Of a stretch of 64,000 bases of DNA, positions 17,574 through 26,262 are shown one piece after another (positions within the stretch are counted from its first letter, which is position 1; each line of letters opens with the position of its first letter). The stretch lies in contig CAWBUL010000005.1 in assembly GCA_963791885.1 (NCBI GenBank), positions 806,001-870,000 on the forward strand, written 5' to 3'. This stretch comes from CAVSUZ01 sp963791885. GTDB taxonomy: Bacteria > Pseudomonadota > Alphaproteobacteria > Acetobacterales > Acetobacteraceae. The notes beneath the pieces were generated by a model. That model made no database searches, was not told where the DNA came from, and saw nothing but the letters and a program-made list of their open reading frames with translations. The translations under genes and the position numbers were made by a program.

Positions 17574-17979
17574 GCCAGGCGGCCGGACGGCCGCTGTTTT
17601 CTGCACCGTCAGGTTCGGAACGCAGAGGAAAGTCCGGGCTCCACGGGAAACACGGTGCCGGCTAACGGCCGGCGGGGGCGACCCCAGGGATAGTGCCACA
17701 GAAAACAAACCGCCCGCGCGCGGTAACGCCCGCGGGCAAGGGTGAAACGGTGCGGCAAGAGCGCACCGCGCCGGCGGCAACGTCGGCGGCACGGTAAACC
17801 CCACCGGGAGCAAGACCGAATAGGGGCGGTCGGCCGGGCCAAAACTGGTCCGGTCAGGGGCGTTCCCGCCCTGCCGCCCGGGTAGGTTGCGCCAGGCGCG
17901 CCGCAAGGCGCGTCGCAGAGGAATGGCCGTCCCGCGCCCGAAACGGTGCGGACAGAACCCGGCTTACAGGCCGCCTGGC
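17574..17979 (+). ncRNA. rnpB: RNase P RNA (M1 RNA)
   Basis: The 5' arm GCCAGGCGGCC (17574-17584) is exactly complementary to GGCCGCCTGGC at 17969-17979, forming helix P1. The conserved core GAGGAAAGTCCGGGCTCC lies near 17624-17641, and the 3' core ACAGAACCCGGCTTACA just precedes the P1 3' arm. Length is about 406 nt, normal for type A alphaproteobacterial RNase P RNA. It is the ribozyme that trims tRNA 5' leaders. It sits in the gap between the amino-acid importer and mraZ, with its own promoter unidentified. Ends are set by P1 and may be off by a few bases. Confidence 0.95.
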
Positions 17980-18113
17980 ATTTTCTCCGATCCATTGAGG
18001 AGTTTGCTTGACGCGATCACGACGCGGAGACGTACACCCGGCTTGGTTCAGCGGGGCCCCTCCGCCGGCTTTGTATTCCCCGAGAAAATTCAATCGACTC
18101 CGGGCGAAAAGTT

Positions 18114-18142
18114 TTGACGCCCATAAATGCCCATGTTATCCC
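18114..18142 (+). promoter_or_regulatory. Candidate sigma-70 promoter of the dcw cluster
   Basis: TTGACG at 18114-18119 is followed after 16-17 bases by TTATCC/TATCCC, a modest match to -35/-10. It lies about 75 bases upstream of mraZ and directly overlaps the repeated TGGG boxes, which fits MraZ autorepression by promoter blocking. The -10 is weak, so confidence is moderate. Confidence 0.45.
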
Positions 18143-18153
18143 ATGACATCCCA
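18120..18153 (+). promoter_or_regulatory. MraZ operator: four TGGG boxes at 10-bp spacing
   Basis: CCCA occurs at 18120, 18130, 18140 and 18150, i.e. TGGG on the minus strand four times with exact 10-bp periodicity, in an otherwise non-repetitive stretch. MraZ is known to bind tandem TGGGN-N5 direct repeats upstream of its own gene in other bacteria. One helical turn between boxes places all on the same face of DNA, suited to the ring-shaped MraZ oligomer. The array overlaps the candidate promoter and ends 65 bases before the mraZ ATG. Confidence 0.85.
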
Positions 18154-18218
18154 AACGCACGCCCAGGAGAGACCCTGGTTCCCGTGTAAGCTGTGTTCGA
18201 AAGGCGGGCCGGTGTCGG

Positions 18219-18686
18219 ATGACCCAATTCCTGGGCACCCACCAAAACAGGCTGGACGCCAAGGGTCGCGTCTCAATACCGGCGCCCTTCCGGGCTGCGC
18301 TGCGAAATGGTAACGAATCCAACGGCAACGGTACGCATCTGATCCTGCGCCCTTCGCACAAGCATCCCTGCATCGAGGCGTGGCCGACTGCGGAGTTTCA
18401 CGCGTTGTCGGAGCCCCTGAATCGCCTCGACCTTTTCAGTGAGGAACATGACGACCTGGCCTCCGCCTTGTATGCCGACGCCTATCCTGTGGAATCGGAC
18501 AAGGAGGGGCGAATCGTCGTGCCGGATGCACTGATCGCCCATGCGTGTCTGGGTGAGGCGGTGGTGTTCATGGGGTTGGGGAGGATCTTCCAGATTTGGG
18601 AGCCGGAAGCGGCGGGACGGCGCCGGACGGAAGCGCGGGACCGGGCGCGGGCTCGAAGCCTCACTTTGCCGGGAGGGAGCGCATGA
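18219..18686 (+). CDS. mraZ: Transcriptional regulator MraZ
   Basis: 155 residues with two SpoVT/AbrB-like halves, recognisable by DAKGRVSIPAPFR near the N-terminus and ESDKEGRIVVPDALI near residue 90. It is the first gene of the division and cell-wall cluster and a DNA-binding regulator of that cluster, itself opposed by RsmH in E. coli. The matching operator array lies directly upstream. The last about 25 residues are Arg/Ala-rich. Its stop overlaps the rsmH start (ATGA at 18683). Confidence 0.96.
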   Translation: MTQFLGTHQNRLDAKGRVSIPAPFRAALRNGNESNGNGTHLILRPSHKHPCIEAWPTAEFHALSEPLNRLDLFSEEHDDLASALYADAYPVESDKEGRIVVPDALIAHACLGEAVVFMGLGRIFQIWEPEAAGRRRTEARDRARARSLTLPGGSA

Positions 18687-19618
18687 GCGGCCATGCCCCC
18701 GTCATGCGGGCCGAAATGCTGGAGCTGCTGGCGCCGCGGGACGACGGAACGTACCTGGACGGCACGTTCGGGGGCGGTGGCTACAGCGCCGCGATTTTGG
18801 AAGCCGCCTCCTGCACTGTCTGGGCTTTGGACCGCGATCCGGACGCCATCGCCCGCGGGGCGGAACTGGCCCGGCGCCATTCCGGGCGGCTGCATCTGCT
18901 GCAGGGCCGGTTCAGCGACATGATGGGGCTGCTGTCGTCAGCTGGTGTGACTGTTCTCAACGGCGTCGTGCTCGATCTGGGTGTGTCGTCCTTCCAGCTC
19001 GATGACGCTGAGAGGGGATTTTCCTTGCGCTTTGATGGCCCGCTGGACATGCGCATGGAGCGCGAAGGATCGACCGCGGCCGACTTGGTGAATGAGCTGC
19101 CGGAGGCGGAGCTTGCCGACGTGCTGTTCCGGTTCGGAGAGGAGCGGGCGAGCCGGCGGATCGCCCGGGCAATCGTACGCGCCCGTGCGCTATCCCCGAT
19201 CACGCGCACCGGAGCGCTCGCGGAGATCATCCGTCGCGCGCTGCCGCCGCAGGCGGGTGGGATCGATCCTGCGACGCGGAGTTTTCAGGCGCTGCGTATC
19301 CATGTGAACGATGAGTTAGGCGAGATCGAACGCGCCTTGGGCCAGGCGGCGGAGCTTCTGGCACCCGGCGGACGGCTGGTCGTCGTCGCATTCCATTCGC
19401 TGGAAGATCGGCTGGTAAAGCGTTTCATGCAGCACGCGGCGGGGCGCGATCCCGCGCCATCGCGTCACGACCCGCGCGGCCTGGCCCGCCCGACGCCGGC
19501 GCGTTATCGACTGCTCACCCCGCGTGCGCTGCGGCCGGGAGCGGCGGAGCTGACCGCGAATGCGCGGGCGCGGAGCGCGCGGTTGCGGGCCCTTGAACGT
19601 GCGGAGAGCGCCGCATGA
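18683..19618 (+). CDS. rsmH: 16S rRNA (cytosine(1402)-N(4))-methyltransferase
   Basis: 311 residues. The N-terminus HAPVMRAEMLELL and SAM-binding YLDGTFGGGGYS are characteristic of RsmH (formerly MraW), as are DLGVSSFQLDDAERGFSLRFDGPLDMRM and the C-terminal VVVAFHSLEDRLVKRF. It methylates N4 of C1402 in the ribosomal P site. The start at 18683 is set by the four-base overlap with mraZ; the frame is open upstream inside mraZ but that part is not conserved. It overlaps the ftsL start by four bases. Confidence 0.97.
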   Translation: MSGHAPVMRAEMLELLAPRDDGTYLDGTFGGGGYSAAILEAASCTVWALDRDPDAIARGAELARRHSGRLHLLQGRFSDMMGLLSSAGVTVLNGVVLDLGVSSFQLDDAERGFSLRFDGPLDMRMEREGSTAADLVNELPEAELADVLFRFGEERASRRIARAIVRARALSPITRTGALAEIIRRALPPQAGGIDPATRSFQALRIHVNDELGEIERALGQAAELLAPGGRLVVVAFHSLEDRLVKRFMQHAAGRDPAPSRHDPRGLARPTPARYRLLTPRALRPGAAELTANARARSARLRALERAESAA

Positions 19619-20341
19619 TCCGTCCGATCACCTGCGTCGGGTTCGTGCTGGCTTGCGCTTCCGGCCTGTATCTGTACCAGGCGAAGCACCGCGTGAACGT
19701 CATCGATCAGCAAATCGCGGGCATCGTCCATGCGACCGACACGACGCGTGAGCAGATCCGGCTGCTGCACGCGGAATGGACACTGCTCAACCAGCCTGAC
19801 CGCTTGCAGAAGCTGGCAGATCAGTTCCTTCCGTTGAAACCGACAACTCCGTCCCAGTTCACCTCATTGGCGGATCTCGACAGCCGGCTGCCAGCGATCC
19901 GACCGGCGCCGCCGCCACCGACATCCGCTCCGTCAGCCGAGGCAGTGGCTGCGGCCACGTCGCCGGCTGCCGCCGAACCTGCAGCGATGCAGCCGTCCGT
20001 GCCCGCGCCGAAACCGGTTGCCGTTGCCGACAAGAAGCCGCAACAGCCGCAGCCGGCCCCTCGGCCGGTCGAGCGTGCGCGGCTGGTTGTGGTTGAACCG
20101 CGCCCGAGCCGTCCGGCGCAGCAGGATTATGCTATGCGGCCTCCGCCGCCGGTTCCGTTGCGGTCGGCCTATATTCCCGCGGCTGCGCCGCGACCGGTAC
20201 TGGGCGGAACAGCGCGCCGCCGTGCAGCCGGGCTATGCGCCTCCGGCGCCCACCGGCTCGGTGCTGGGGATTGCGCATCAGCAAGCCCAGACCGTGCCGC
20301 CCGCGCCGGTCCCGATGACCAGCTGGGGGAACGGGAATTAG
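19615..20341 (+). CDS. ftsL: Cell division protein FtsL-like, reading frame broken near 20200
   Basis: The N-terminus has one membrane segment (about 5-22) followed by a heptad-rich helix (HRVNVIDQQIAGIVHATDTTREQIRLLHAEWTLL region) and RLQKLADQFLPL, the usual FtsL pattern. A long Pro/Ala-rich tail follows. Read straight, the frame runs to 20694 and overlaps ftsI by 347 bases with unlikely composition. Skipping one base near 20190-20210 gives LGEQRAAVQPGYAPPAPTGS and a stop at 20341, six bases before ftsI, which is much more natural. FtsL bridges FtsQ/FtsB and the FtsWI synthase. Either a sequence error or a true extension is possible; error is favoured. Confidence 0.72.
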
Positions 20342-20347
20342 ACGGTC

Positions 20348-22366
20348 ATGACGGACGAGACGCCATCCCCATCACCGCCCTCACGGCCCCGCCGCAATAC
20401 GCCATCACGGCGGCTCGGCGCAGGATCTGCCGATGCCGTGCCGCGCATGGAGACGGTACGGGTCACCGCACCCGACCTGGACCGGCGCGCGGCAATGGAG
20501 GTGACGCGCTCTCGGCTCGTGCTGACGGCGGCTGGTTTCCTGGCGCTGTTCCTCGCGGTGGTGCTGAAGCTTGCGGATGCAACCGTAATTCAGCCAGTGA
20601 AGCCGCGCCGTCCGGAGCATCCGATTGCCCAGATGGTGCAGAAGCCGCAGCAGATGGATGCGGACTCGCTGGCCCAGCGGGCAATGATCACTGACCGCAA
20701 CGGCCAGATCCTGGCGATTTCCCTGCCAACCGCCGAGCTTTACGCGGATCCGCGCCAGGTGATGGATCCGGCCGCCATCGTGACGAAGCTGCAGCAGGTG
20801 GTGCCGGATATCGACGTCGAAGCCGCGGAGCGTCGGCTGAACGAGCAGGCAAAGCAGTTCGTATTCCTGGCGCGACGGATCACGCCGCAGCAGGAGATCG
20901 AGATCAACAATTTGGGTATCCCTGGGATTGATTTCGAGCCGACCGAAGAACGCCACTATCCGATGAAGAATGTTGCCGCGCATGTGCTGGGCGGCGTGGA
21001 TATCGACGAGCATGGCGTAGCCGGCGTCGAGAAGTGGTTCGACAAGCGGTTGATGAGCGACCCTACGCCGCTGCGACTGTCCCTGGATGTGCGGGTTCAG
21101 GCGGTGGTGCGCGATGCGTTGCAATCTGCGATCGACGAGTTCAAGGCGGAAGGCGGAGCCGCCGTGGTGATGGACGCCAATACCGGCGAGGTGTTGGCAA
21201 TGGTGAGCCTGCCTGATTATGACGCGAACGATTTCGGCGACGCGCCAGCGGATGCGCGATTCAACCGTGCCGTGAGCGGCGCGTACGAGCCGGGCAGCAC
21301 GTTCAAGCTACAAACGGTCGCGATGGCGTTGGACAGCGACGTGATCCACCTTTGGGATCAGTTCGACACGGTGCATCCGATCCATATCGGCCGGTTCACG
21401 ATCACCGACTTTGAGACCGATACGCACAATCTCGAAGTCCCGGAGATCGTTGCTTATTCGTCCAATATCGGTGCGTCGCATATCGGGGTGCTGGTGGGAG
21501 CGGAACGGCAGCGTGCATGGCTGAAAAAGCTGGGGTTTTTCGTCCGCTCTCCGATTCAGTTGCCGGAATCGGCACCCCCGATCGTGCAGCCGGCGCGAAG
21601 CTGGCAACTCGCCACGATCATGACGGTTTCGTTTGGGAACGGAATCGCGGTCACGCCGATGCAGCTGATGGCGGGCACGGATGCGATCGTCGATGGCGGC
21701 TTTTTCCGGCCACCGACTCTGCTGGCTTTGCCGCCGGGGCAGGATCCGGCCGGCGAGCAGGTGATGAAGCCGGAGACGTCGGAGGTGATGCGTAAGCTGA
21801 TGCGGCTGGTGGTGACGCAGGGCACGGGCACGCCGGCCAAGGTGCCGGGCTATCTGGTGGGTGCGAAGACCGGCACATCGCAGAAAGTTGGCGCGCACGG
21901 CTACAAGCTGCATGAGAACCTGAGCTCGATGATCGCCGCCTTCCCGATCAACGCGCCGAAATACCTCGTTTATGCAATGCTCGACGCGCCGCACGCGGAT
22001 GCGTCAACGCACGGGTATACGACCGGCGGTTGGACCGCGGGACCCGTGGTGCGAACGGTGATTTCTCGGGTAGCGCCGATGATGGGGCTGCTGCCGGCCG
22101 CACCGGAGGAGTTGCAGGCCGAGGAAGCGCAGGTGGCGCTGCCGCTGCGGCCAACCCGGCCGCCGGGGGCGCCCATCGCCGTTGCTGATCCGACCTATGA
22201 GCCGGCGAAAAAGCCTCTCGAGCGTTCTGAGGAGAAGCGGCGGGACGTGATCGTGCCGGCGGCGCTGCCGCGGCGCGGAACGGATGAGCGCTGGCAGCGC
22301 CAAGCCTCGATGGATGGCGCCCAGGTCGTGCCGACCGCGGCGGAGACCTCGGTTGCGGGCCACTGA
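20348..22366 (+). CDS. ftsI: Peptidoglycan D,D-transpeptidase FtsI (PBP3)
   Basis: 672 residues. A cytoplasmic Pro/Arg-rich tail is followed by a membrane anchor (about 57-78), a PBP dimerisation domain from about 110, and the penicillin-binding transpeptidase domain with STFK at 317-320 (catalytic Ser317), SSN at 371-373 and KTGT at 507-510. It crosslinks septal peptidoglycan as partner of FtsW. The C-terminal about 100 residues after the catalytic domain are Pro/Ala/Arg-rich and somewhat longer than in E. coli. The gene begins six bases after the corrected ftsL stop. Confidence 0.96.
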   Translation: MTDETPSPSPPSRPRRNTPSRRLGAGSADAVPRMETVRVTAPDLDRRAAMEVTRSRLVLTAAGFLALFLAVVLKLADATVIQPVKPRRPEHPIAQMVQKPQQMDADSLAQRAMITDRNGQILAISLPTAELYADPRQVMDPAAIVTKLQQVVPDIDVEAAERRLNEQAKQFVFLARRITPQQEIEINNLGIPGIDFEPTEERHYPMKNVAAHVLGGVDIDEHGVAGVEKWFDKRLMSDPTPLRLSLDVRVQAVVRDALQSAIDEFKAEGGAAVVMDANTGEVLAMVSLPDYDANDFGDAPADARFNRAVSGAYEPGSTFKLQTVAMALDSDVIHLWDQFDTVHPIHIGRFTITDFETDTHNLEVPEIVAYSSNIGASHIGVLVGAERQRAWLKKLGFFVRSPIQLPESAPPIVQPARSWQLATIMTVSFGNGIAVTPMQLMAGTDAIVDGGFFRPPTLLALPPGQDPAGEQVMKPETSEVMRKLMRLVVTQGTGTPAKVPGYLVGAKTGTSQKVGAHGYKLHENLSSMIAAFPINAPKYLVYAMLDAPHADASTHGYTTGGWTAGPVVRTVISRVAPMMGLLPAAPEELQAEEAQVALPLRPTRPPGAPIAVADPTYEPAKKPLERSEEKRRDVIVPAALPRRGTDERWQRQASMDGAQVVPTAAETSVAGH

Positions 22367-22370
22367 TCTC

Positions 22371-23816
22371 ATGCATGTCGTTCCCACATTGTCGGGCGTG
22401 CCGGCGCTGGGAGGATTGGATCTGACCGGTGTGACGGCGGATAGCCGCGCGGTCCGACCGGGGCAGTTGTTCGTGGCGTTACCAGGCGCGAAAGCGGACG
22501 GCCGGGCGTTCATTCCTCAAGCGGTGGCGCGTGGCGCGGCGGCAGTGCTGTCAGTGCCCGGGACGGTCTGGCCGGATGGTGTCCCGCAGCGGCCGTTGAT
22601 CCTGGATGCGGAGCCGCGGCGAGCTCTGGCGCGGCTGGCGGCTTTGTTTGCCGGGCGGCAGCCGGCGACGGTTGTTGCGGTGACTGGCACCAACGGCAAG
22701 ACCAGCACGGTCGATTTCCTGCGGCAGATCTGGAGCGATGCGGGGTTGAAGGCGGCCAGCGTGGGTACGCTGGGGGTAATCGCGCCGGGGTTCGAGCCGG
22801 GCCCGAGCCTGACGACGCCTGATCCGGTCTCTCTGGCGCAGACGATGGCTCGGTTGGCCGGAAGCGGGATCGAGCATGCGGCGATCGAGGCATCGTCCCA
22901 TGGATTGGATCAGTTCCGACTGGACGGGGTACGACTGGCCGCGGCGGGATTTGCCAACCTGACGCGGGACCATCTGGATTATCACGGCACCGAGGCGGCG
23001 TACCGCACCGCTAAGTTGCGCCTGTTCGCGGATCTGCTGCCCGACGGTGCGCCGGCGGTGGCGAACGCGGACATGGATGGCACCACCCTGCAGGCGCTGA
23101 GAGACACCGCGCGTCGGCGCGGCTTGGTGCTTTGGACGGTGGGGACCGCCGGTGATGCGATCCGGCTGGTTTCGGTGCAGCCGCGGCCGGACGGACAGGA
23201 TTTGGAGGTGCTGGCGTTCGGGGTGCGGCGGCAGGTGGCCTTGCCGCTTCCAGGACGGTTCCAGGCAGACAACGCATTGATGGCGGCGGCGCTCGCACAA
23301 GCGGCGGGCGAGGCGGATATGCTGGGCCGGCTGCCGGCGCTGGTCGGTGTACGCGGCCGGCTGGAGCTTGCGGCTCGGCTGCCGAACGGGGCTGTTGCCT
23401 ATGTCGATTATGCGCACACGCCGGACGCGCTGGAGCGGCTGCTGACGGCGCTGAGGCCGCATGCCGCGGGGCGGCTTGTGGTGGTGTTCGGTGCGGGCGG
23501 CGATCGCGATCCGGGTAAGCGGCCGTTGATGGGTGCGGCGGCGGCACGGTTCGCGGATGTTGCGATCGTCACGGATGACAATCCTCGTTCGGAGAATCCG
23601 GCATCGATCCGGCATGCGGTGCTGCAGGGCTGCCCCGGCGCGATGGAAATCGGCGATCGGGCGCGGGCTATCGAAGCCGGCCTGAATTTGCTCCGCGCCG
23701 GCGATGTACTTGCGGTGGCTGGGAAGGGGCATGAGCAGGGGCAGGCGGTCGGTGAGGAGGTGATTCCGTTCGATGATGTGAGCGTTGTGCGGCACTTGGC
23801 CGGAGCGGGTGCATGA
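22371..23816 (+). CDS. murE: UDP-N-acetylmuramoyl-L-alanyl-D-glutamate--2,6-diaminopimelate ligase
   Basis: 481 residues. The Mur ligase ATP loop is VTGTNGKTSTVDF, and the DNPRSE motif near the C-terminus marks meso-diaminopimelate as the added amino acid. It extends the UDP-MurNAc peptide in the cytoplasm. The start at 22371 (ATG CAT GTC) lies four bases after the ftsI stop and gives the usual murE N-terminus; an upstream in-frame ATG lies inside ftsI. It overlaps murF by four bases. Confidence 0.96.
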   Translation: MHVVPTLSGVPALGGLDLTGVTADSRAVRPGQLFVALPGAKADGRAFIPQAVARGAAAVLSVPGTVWPDGVPQRPLILDAEPRRALARLAALFAGRQPATVVAVTGTNGKTSTVDFLRQIWSDAGLKAASVGTLGVIAPGFEPGPSLTTPDPVSLAQTMARLAGSGIEHAAIEASSHGLDQFRLDGVRLAAAGFANLTRDHLDYHGTEAAYRTAKLRLFADLLPDGAPAVANADMDGTTLQALRDTARRRGLVLWTVGTAGDAIRLVSVQPRPDGQDLEVLAFGVRRQVALPLPGRFQADNALMAAALAQAAGEADMLGRLPALVGVRGRLELAARLPNGAVAYVDYAHTPDALERLLTALRPHAAGRLVVVFGAGGDRDPGKRPLMGAAAARFADVAIVTDDNPRSENPASIRHAVLQGCPGAMEIGDRARAIEAGLNLLRAGDVLAVAGKGHEQGQAVGEEVIPFDDVSVVRHLAGAGA

Positions 23817-25174
23817 CGGCCTTGTGGACCACGGCCGAACTGGTCGAGGCGACGGGTGGCCGGATGGACGCCTCCGTTGCGGCGACGGGCGTGTCGATCG
23901 ACACGCGCACGCTGGCGCCGGGCGATCTGTTCGTCGCGCTGCGCGGTGAGAGCGGCGACGGGCATGCGCATGTGGCCGAGGCGTTCGCGCGCGGCGCGGC
24001 GGCTGCGATGGTGCATCAGGATGTTTCAGGTGAGCCGTTGCTGCGCGTGGACGACACGCTGGCGGCGCTTGGGCGGATCGGGGCGTTTGCCCGGATGCGG
24101 TTCGGCGGGGGTGTGGCGGCGATCACCGGCAGCGTCGGCAAGACCACGACGAAGGAGATGCTGCGGCAAATTCTGGCGCAGCGCGGGCCGACGCATGCGG
24201 CGGTGGCGTCCTACAACAATCACTGGGGCGTGCCGCTTACCTTGGCACGGCTGCCGCGGGACGCGGCGTTCTGCGTCGCCGAGATCGGCATGAATCATGC
24301 GGGTGAGATCGAGCCGCTCAGCCTTCTGGTGCGACCCCATGTGGCGCTGATCACCTCGATCGAGAAAGCACATATCGGGTATCTGGGCAGTCTCGAGGCG
24401 ATCGCCGACGAGAAAGCGTCGATCCTGCACGGCCTGGAACCGGGCGGTGTGGCCGTGCTGCCGGCGGACACGCCGATGCTGCCGCGGCTCTTGCGCGCCG
24501 CTGATGGCCGCCGCGTGATCACGTTCGGTGCGGCGGATGCAGATGCGCGGCTGATTTCCTACGAAACTGACGCTGACGGGACTTCGGCGGTACTGCTGGT
24601 ATCCGGTGATACCGTGCCGCTGCGTTTAGGGGCGCCTGGGCGGCATATGGCTATGAATGCGCTGGCGGCGGTGACGACGGCGGCAGCGTTTGGTGTGCTG
24701 CCGCGTGAGTCAGTGGCGGCGCTCGCGGGGTTTGTTCCCGTTGCGGGACGGGGGGCGCGGCGCGAGATCGTTGTACCGGGCGGCACGGTGGTGCTGCTCG
24801 ATGAAAGCTATAACGGCAACGGCGCGTCGATGCGTGCCGCACTCTCCGTGCTGTCGCTTCTGCCCGGTCGGCGCATCGCAGTGCTGGGCGATATGCTGGA
24901 ACTCGGTGACGAAGCGCCAGCGGAGCATGTCGCGTTGGCCGAGGCGGTTACTGCCTCCGCAGACCTGCTCTTCTGCTGCGGGCCGATGATGCGGCTGCTG
25001 TATGAGGCGATTCCCGCAGCGAAGAGGGGTGCGCATGTGGCGGATGCCGCCATGCTCGCCACGATGGTGCCGGATGTGATCCGTCCGGGAGATGCCGTCC
25101 TGGTCAAGGGCAGTCTGGGCAGCCGCATGAAGCAGGTTGCCACCATCCTTGACCGCCTTGCGGAGACTGCCTGA
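23813..25174 (+). CDS. murF: UDP-N-acetylmuramoyl-tripeptide--D-alanyl-D-alanine ligase
   Basis: 453 residues with ATP loop ITGSVGKTTTKEML and conserved EIGMNHAGEIEPL and LDESYNGNGASMRAAL motifs of MurF. It adds D-Ala-D-Ala, supplied by the Ddl encoded later in this cluster, to complete the pentapeptide. Its stop shares one base with the mraY start (TGATG), and it overlaps murE by four bases. Confidence 0.96.
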   Translation: MTALWTTAELVEATGGRMDASVAATGVSIDTRTLAPGDLFVALRGESGDGHAHVAEAFARGAAAAMVHQDVSGEPLLRVDDTLAALGRIGAFARMRFGGGVAAITGSVGKTTTKEMLRQILAQRGPTHAAVASYNNHWGVPLTLARLPRDAAFCVAEIGMNHAGEIEPLSLLVRPHVALITSIEKAHIGYLGSLEAIADEKASILHGLEPGGVAVLPADTPMLPRLLRAADGRRVITFGAADADARLISYETDADGTSAVLLVSGDTVPLRLGAPGRHMAMNALAAVTTAAAFGVLPRESVAALAGFVPVAGRGARREIVVPGGTVVLLDESYNGNGASMRAALSVLSLLPGRRIAVLGDMLELGDEAPAEHVALAEAVTASADLLFCCGPMMRLLYEAIPAAKRGAHVADAAMLATMVPDVIRPGDAVLVKGSLGSRMKQVATILDRLAETA

Positions 25175-26262
25175 TGCTTTACTCGCTCACGCAACCCTTC
25201 GCCGCGCACGCCAATTGGGCGAACCTGTTCCACTACATCTCGTTCCGCGCCGGTGCGGCGTGCATGACGTCACTGATCGTCAGCTTCATCATCGGCCCAT
25301 GGGTGATCGGGCGGCTGCGCGTGATGCAAAAGCAGGGTCAGCCGATCCGTTCTGACGGGCCGGCCCGGCACGTCGTGGAAAAGGCGGGCACGCCGACGAT
25401 GGGGGGCGTGCTGATCCTGGCGGCGACGCTGGGATCGACATTGTTATGGGTCGATCTGGCGAATCGTTACATCTGGGCCGTGCTGGGAGTGACGCTGGGT
25501 TATGGCTTGCTGGGCTTTGCCGATGACTACCTCAAGCTCGCGCGGCGTAATCACAAAGGACTGTCAGGCAAGGGCAAGCTGATCGGCCAGGCGATGATCG
25601 GCATCGCGGCCGCGATCTGGATCATGCACACGACGGACGGCAGCCTGGGCGACAAGCTTGCGGTGCCGGTCTTCAAGGACATTCTGATCCCGCTTGGCTG
25701 GGGATTCCCGGTGTTCGGGATGCTGGTGATGCTGGGCAGTTCCAATGCGGTGAACCTGACCGATGGGCTGGACGGGCTGGCAATCGTGCCGTGCATCATC
25801 GCGGCAGGCGTGTTCGCGCTGATCGCCTACCTGGTCGGTAACCACGTCTTCGCTGATTACCTGCAGCTGCATCCGGTGCCGGGATCGGGGGAGTTGGCGG
25901 TGTTCTGTGCCGCGCTGATCGGGGCGGGCCTCGGCTTCCTTTGGTTCAATGCGCCGCCGGCCGCGGTGTTTATGGGCGATACCGGCAGCCTGGCGCTGGG
26001 CGGCGCGCTTGGCGCCGTTGCGGTCGCAACCAAGCACGAGATCGTCCTGGCGATCGTGGGCGGCCTGTTCGTGGTGGAAACGGTGTCGGTGATGATCCAG
26101 GTCTTCTGGTTCAAGCGCACTGGCACGCGCGTGTTCCTGATGGCGCCGCTGCACCATCACTTCGAGAAGAAGGGCTGGGCAGAGCCGACTATCGTGATCC
26201 GCTTCTGGATCATTTCGATGATCCTGGCGCTGATCGGGCTGGCGACGTTGAAGATCAGATGA
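25174..26262 (+). CDS. mraY: Phospho-N-acetylmuramoyl-pentapeptide-transferase
   Basis: 362 residues with about ten membrane helices. Conserved catalytic segments are GTPTMGGVLI, FADDYLKLARRNHKGLSGKGKL, NAVNLTDGLDGLA and the C-terminal MAPLHHHFEKKGW histidine motif. It transfers phospho-MurNAc-pentapeptide to undecaprenyl phosphate to make lipid I at the inner membrane. It overlaps murD by four bases. Confidence 0.97.
   Translation: MLYSLTQPFAAHANWANLFHYISFRAGAACMTSLIVSFIIGPWVIGRLRVMQKQGQPIRSDGPARHVVEKAGTPTMGGVLILAATLGSTLLWVDLANRYIWAVLGVTLGYGLLGFADDYLKLARRNHKGLSGKGKLIGQAMIGIAAAIWIMHTTDGSLGDKLAVPVFKDILIPLGWGFPVFGMLVMLGSSNAVNLTDGLDGLAIVPCIIAAGVFALIAYLVGNHVFADYLQLHPVPGSGELAVFCAALIGAGLGFLWFNAPPAAVFMGDTGSLALGGALGAVAVATKHEIVLAIVGGLFVVETVSVMIQVFWFKRTGTRVFLMAPLHHHFEKKGWAEPTIVIRFWIISMILALIGLATLKIR

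Noticed and set aside
17484..17906. Minus-strand frames across 17484-17995
   Set aside because: They lie antisense to RNase P RNA, which explains the conserved sequence.
20018..20341. Separate small gene in the second frame of ftsL
   Set aside because: Only its last about 45 codons look natural; they are better explained as the true end of ftsL after a one-base break.
22551..23795. 414-codon minus-strand frame
   Set aside because: Antisense to murE; Arg/Gln/His-rich without domains.
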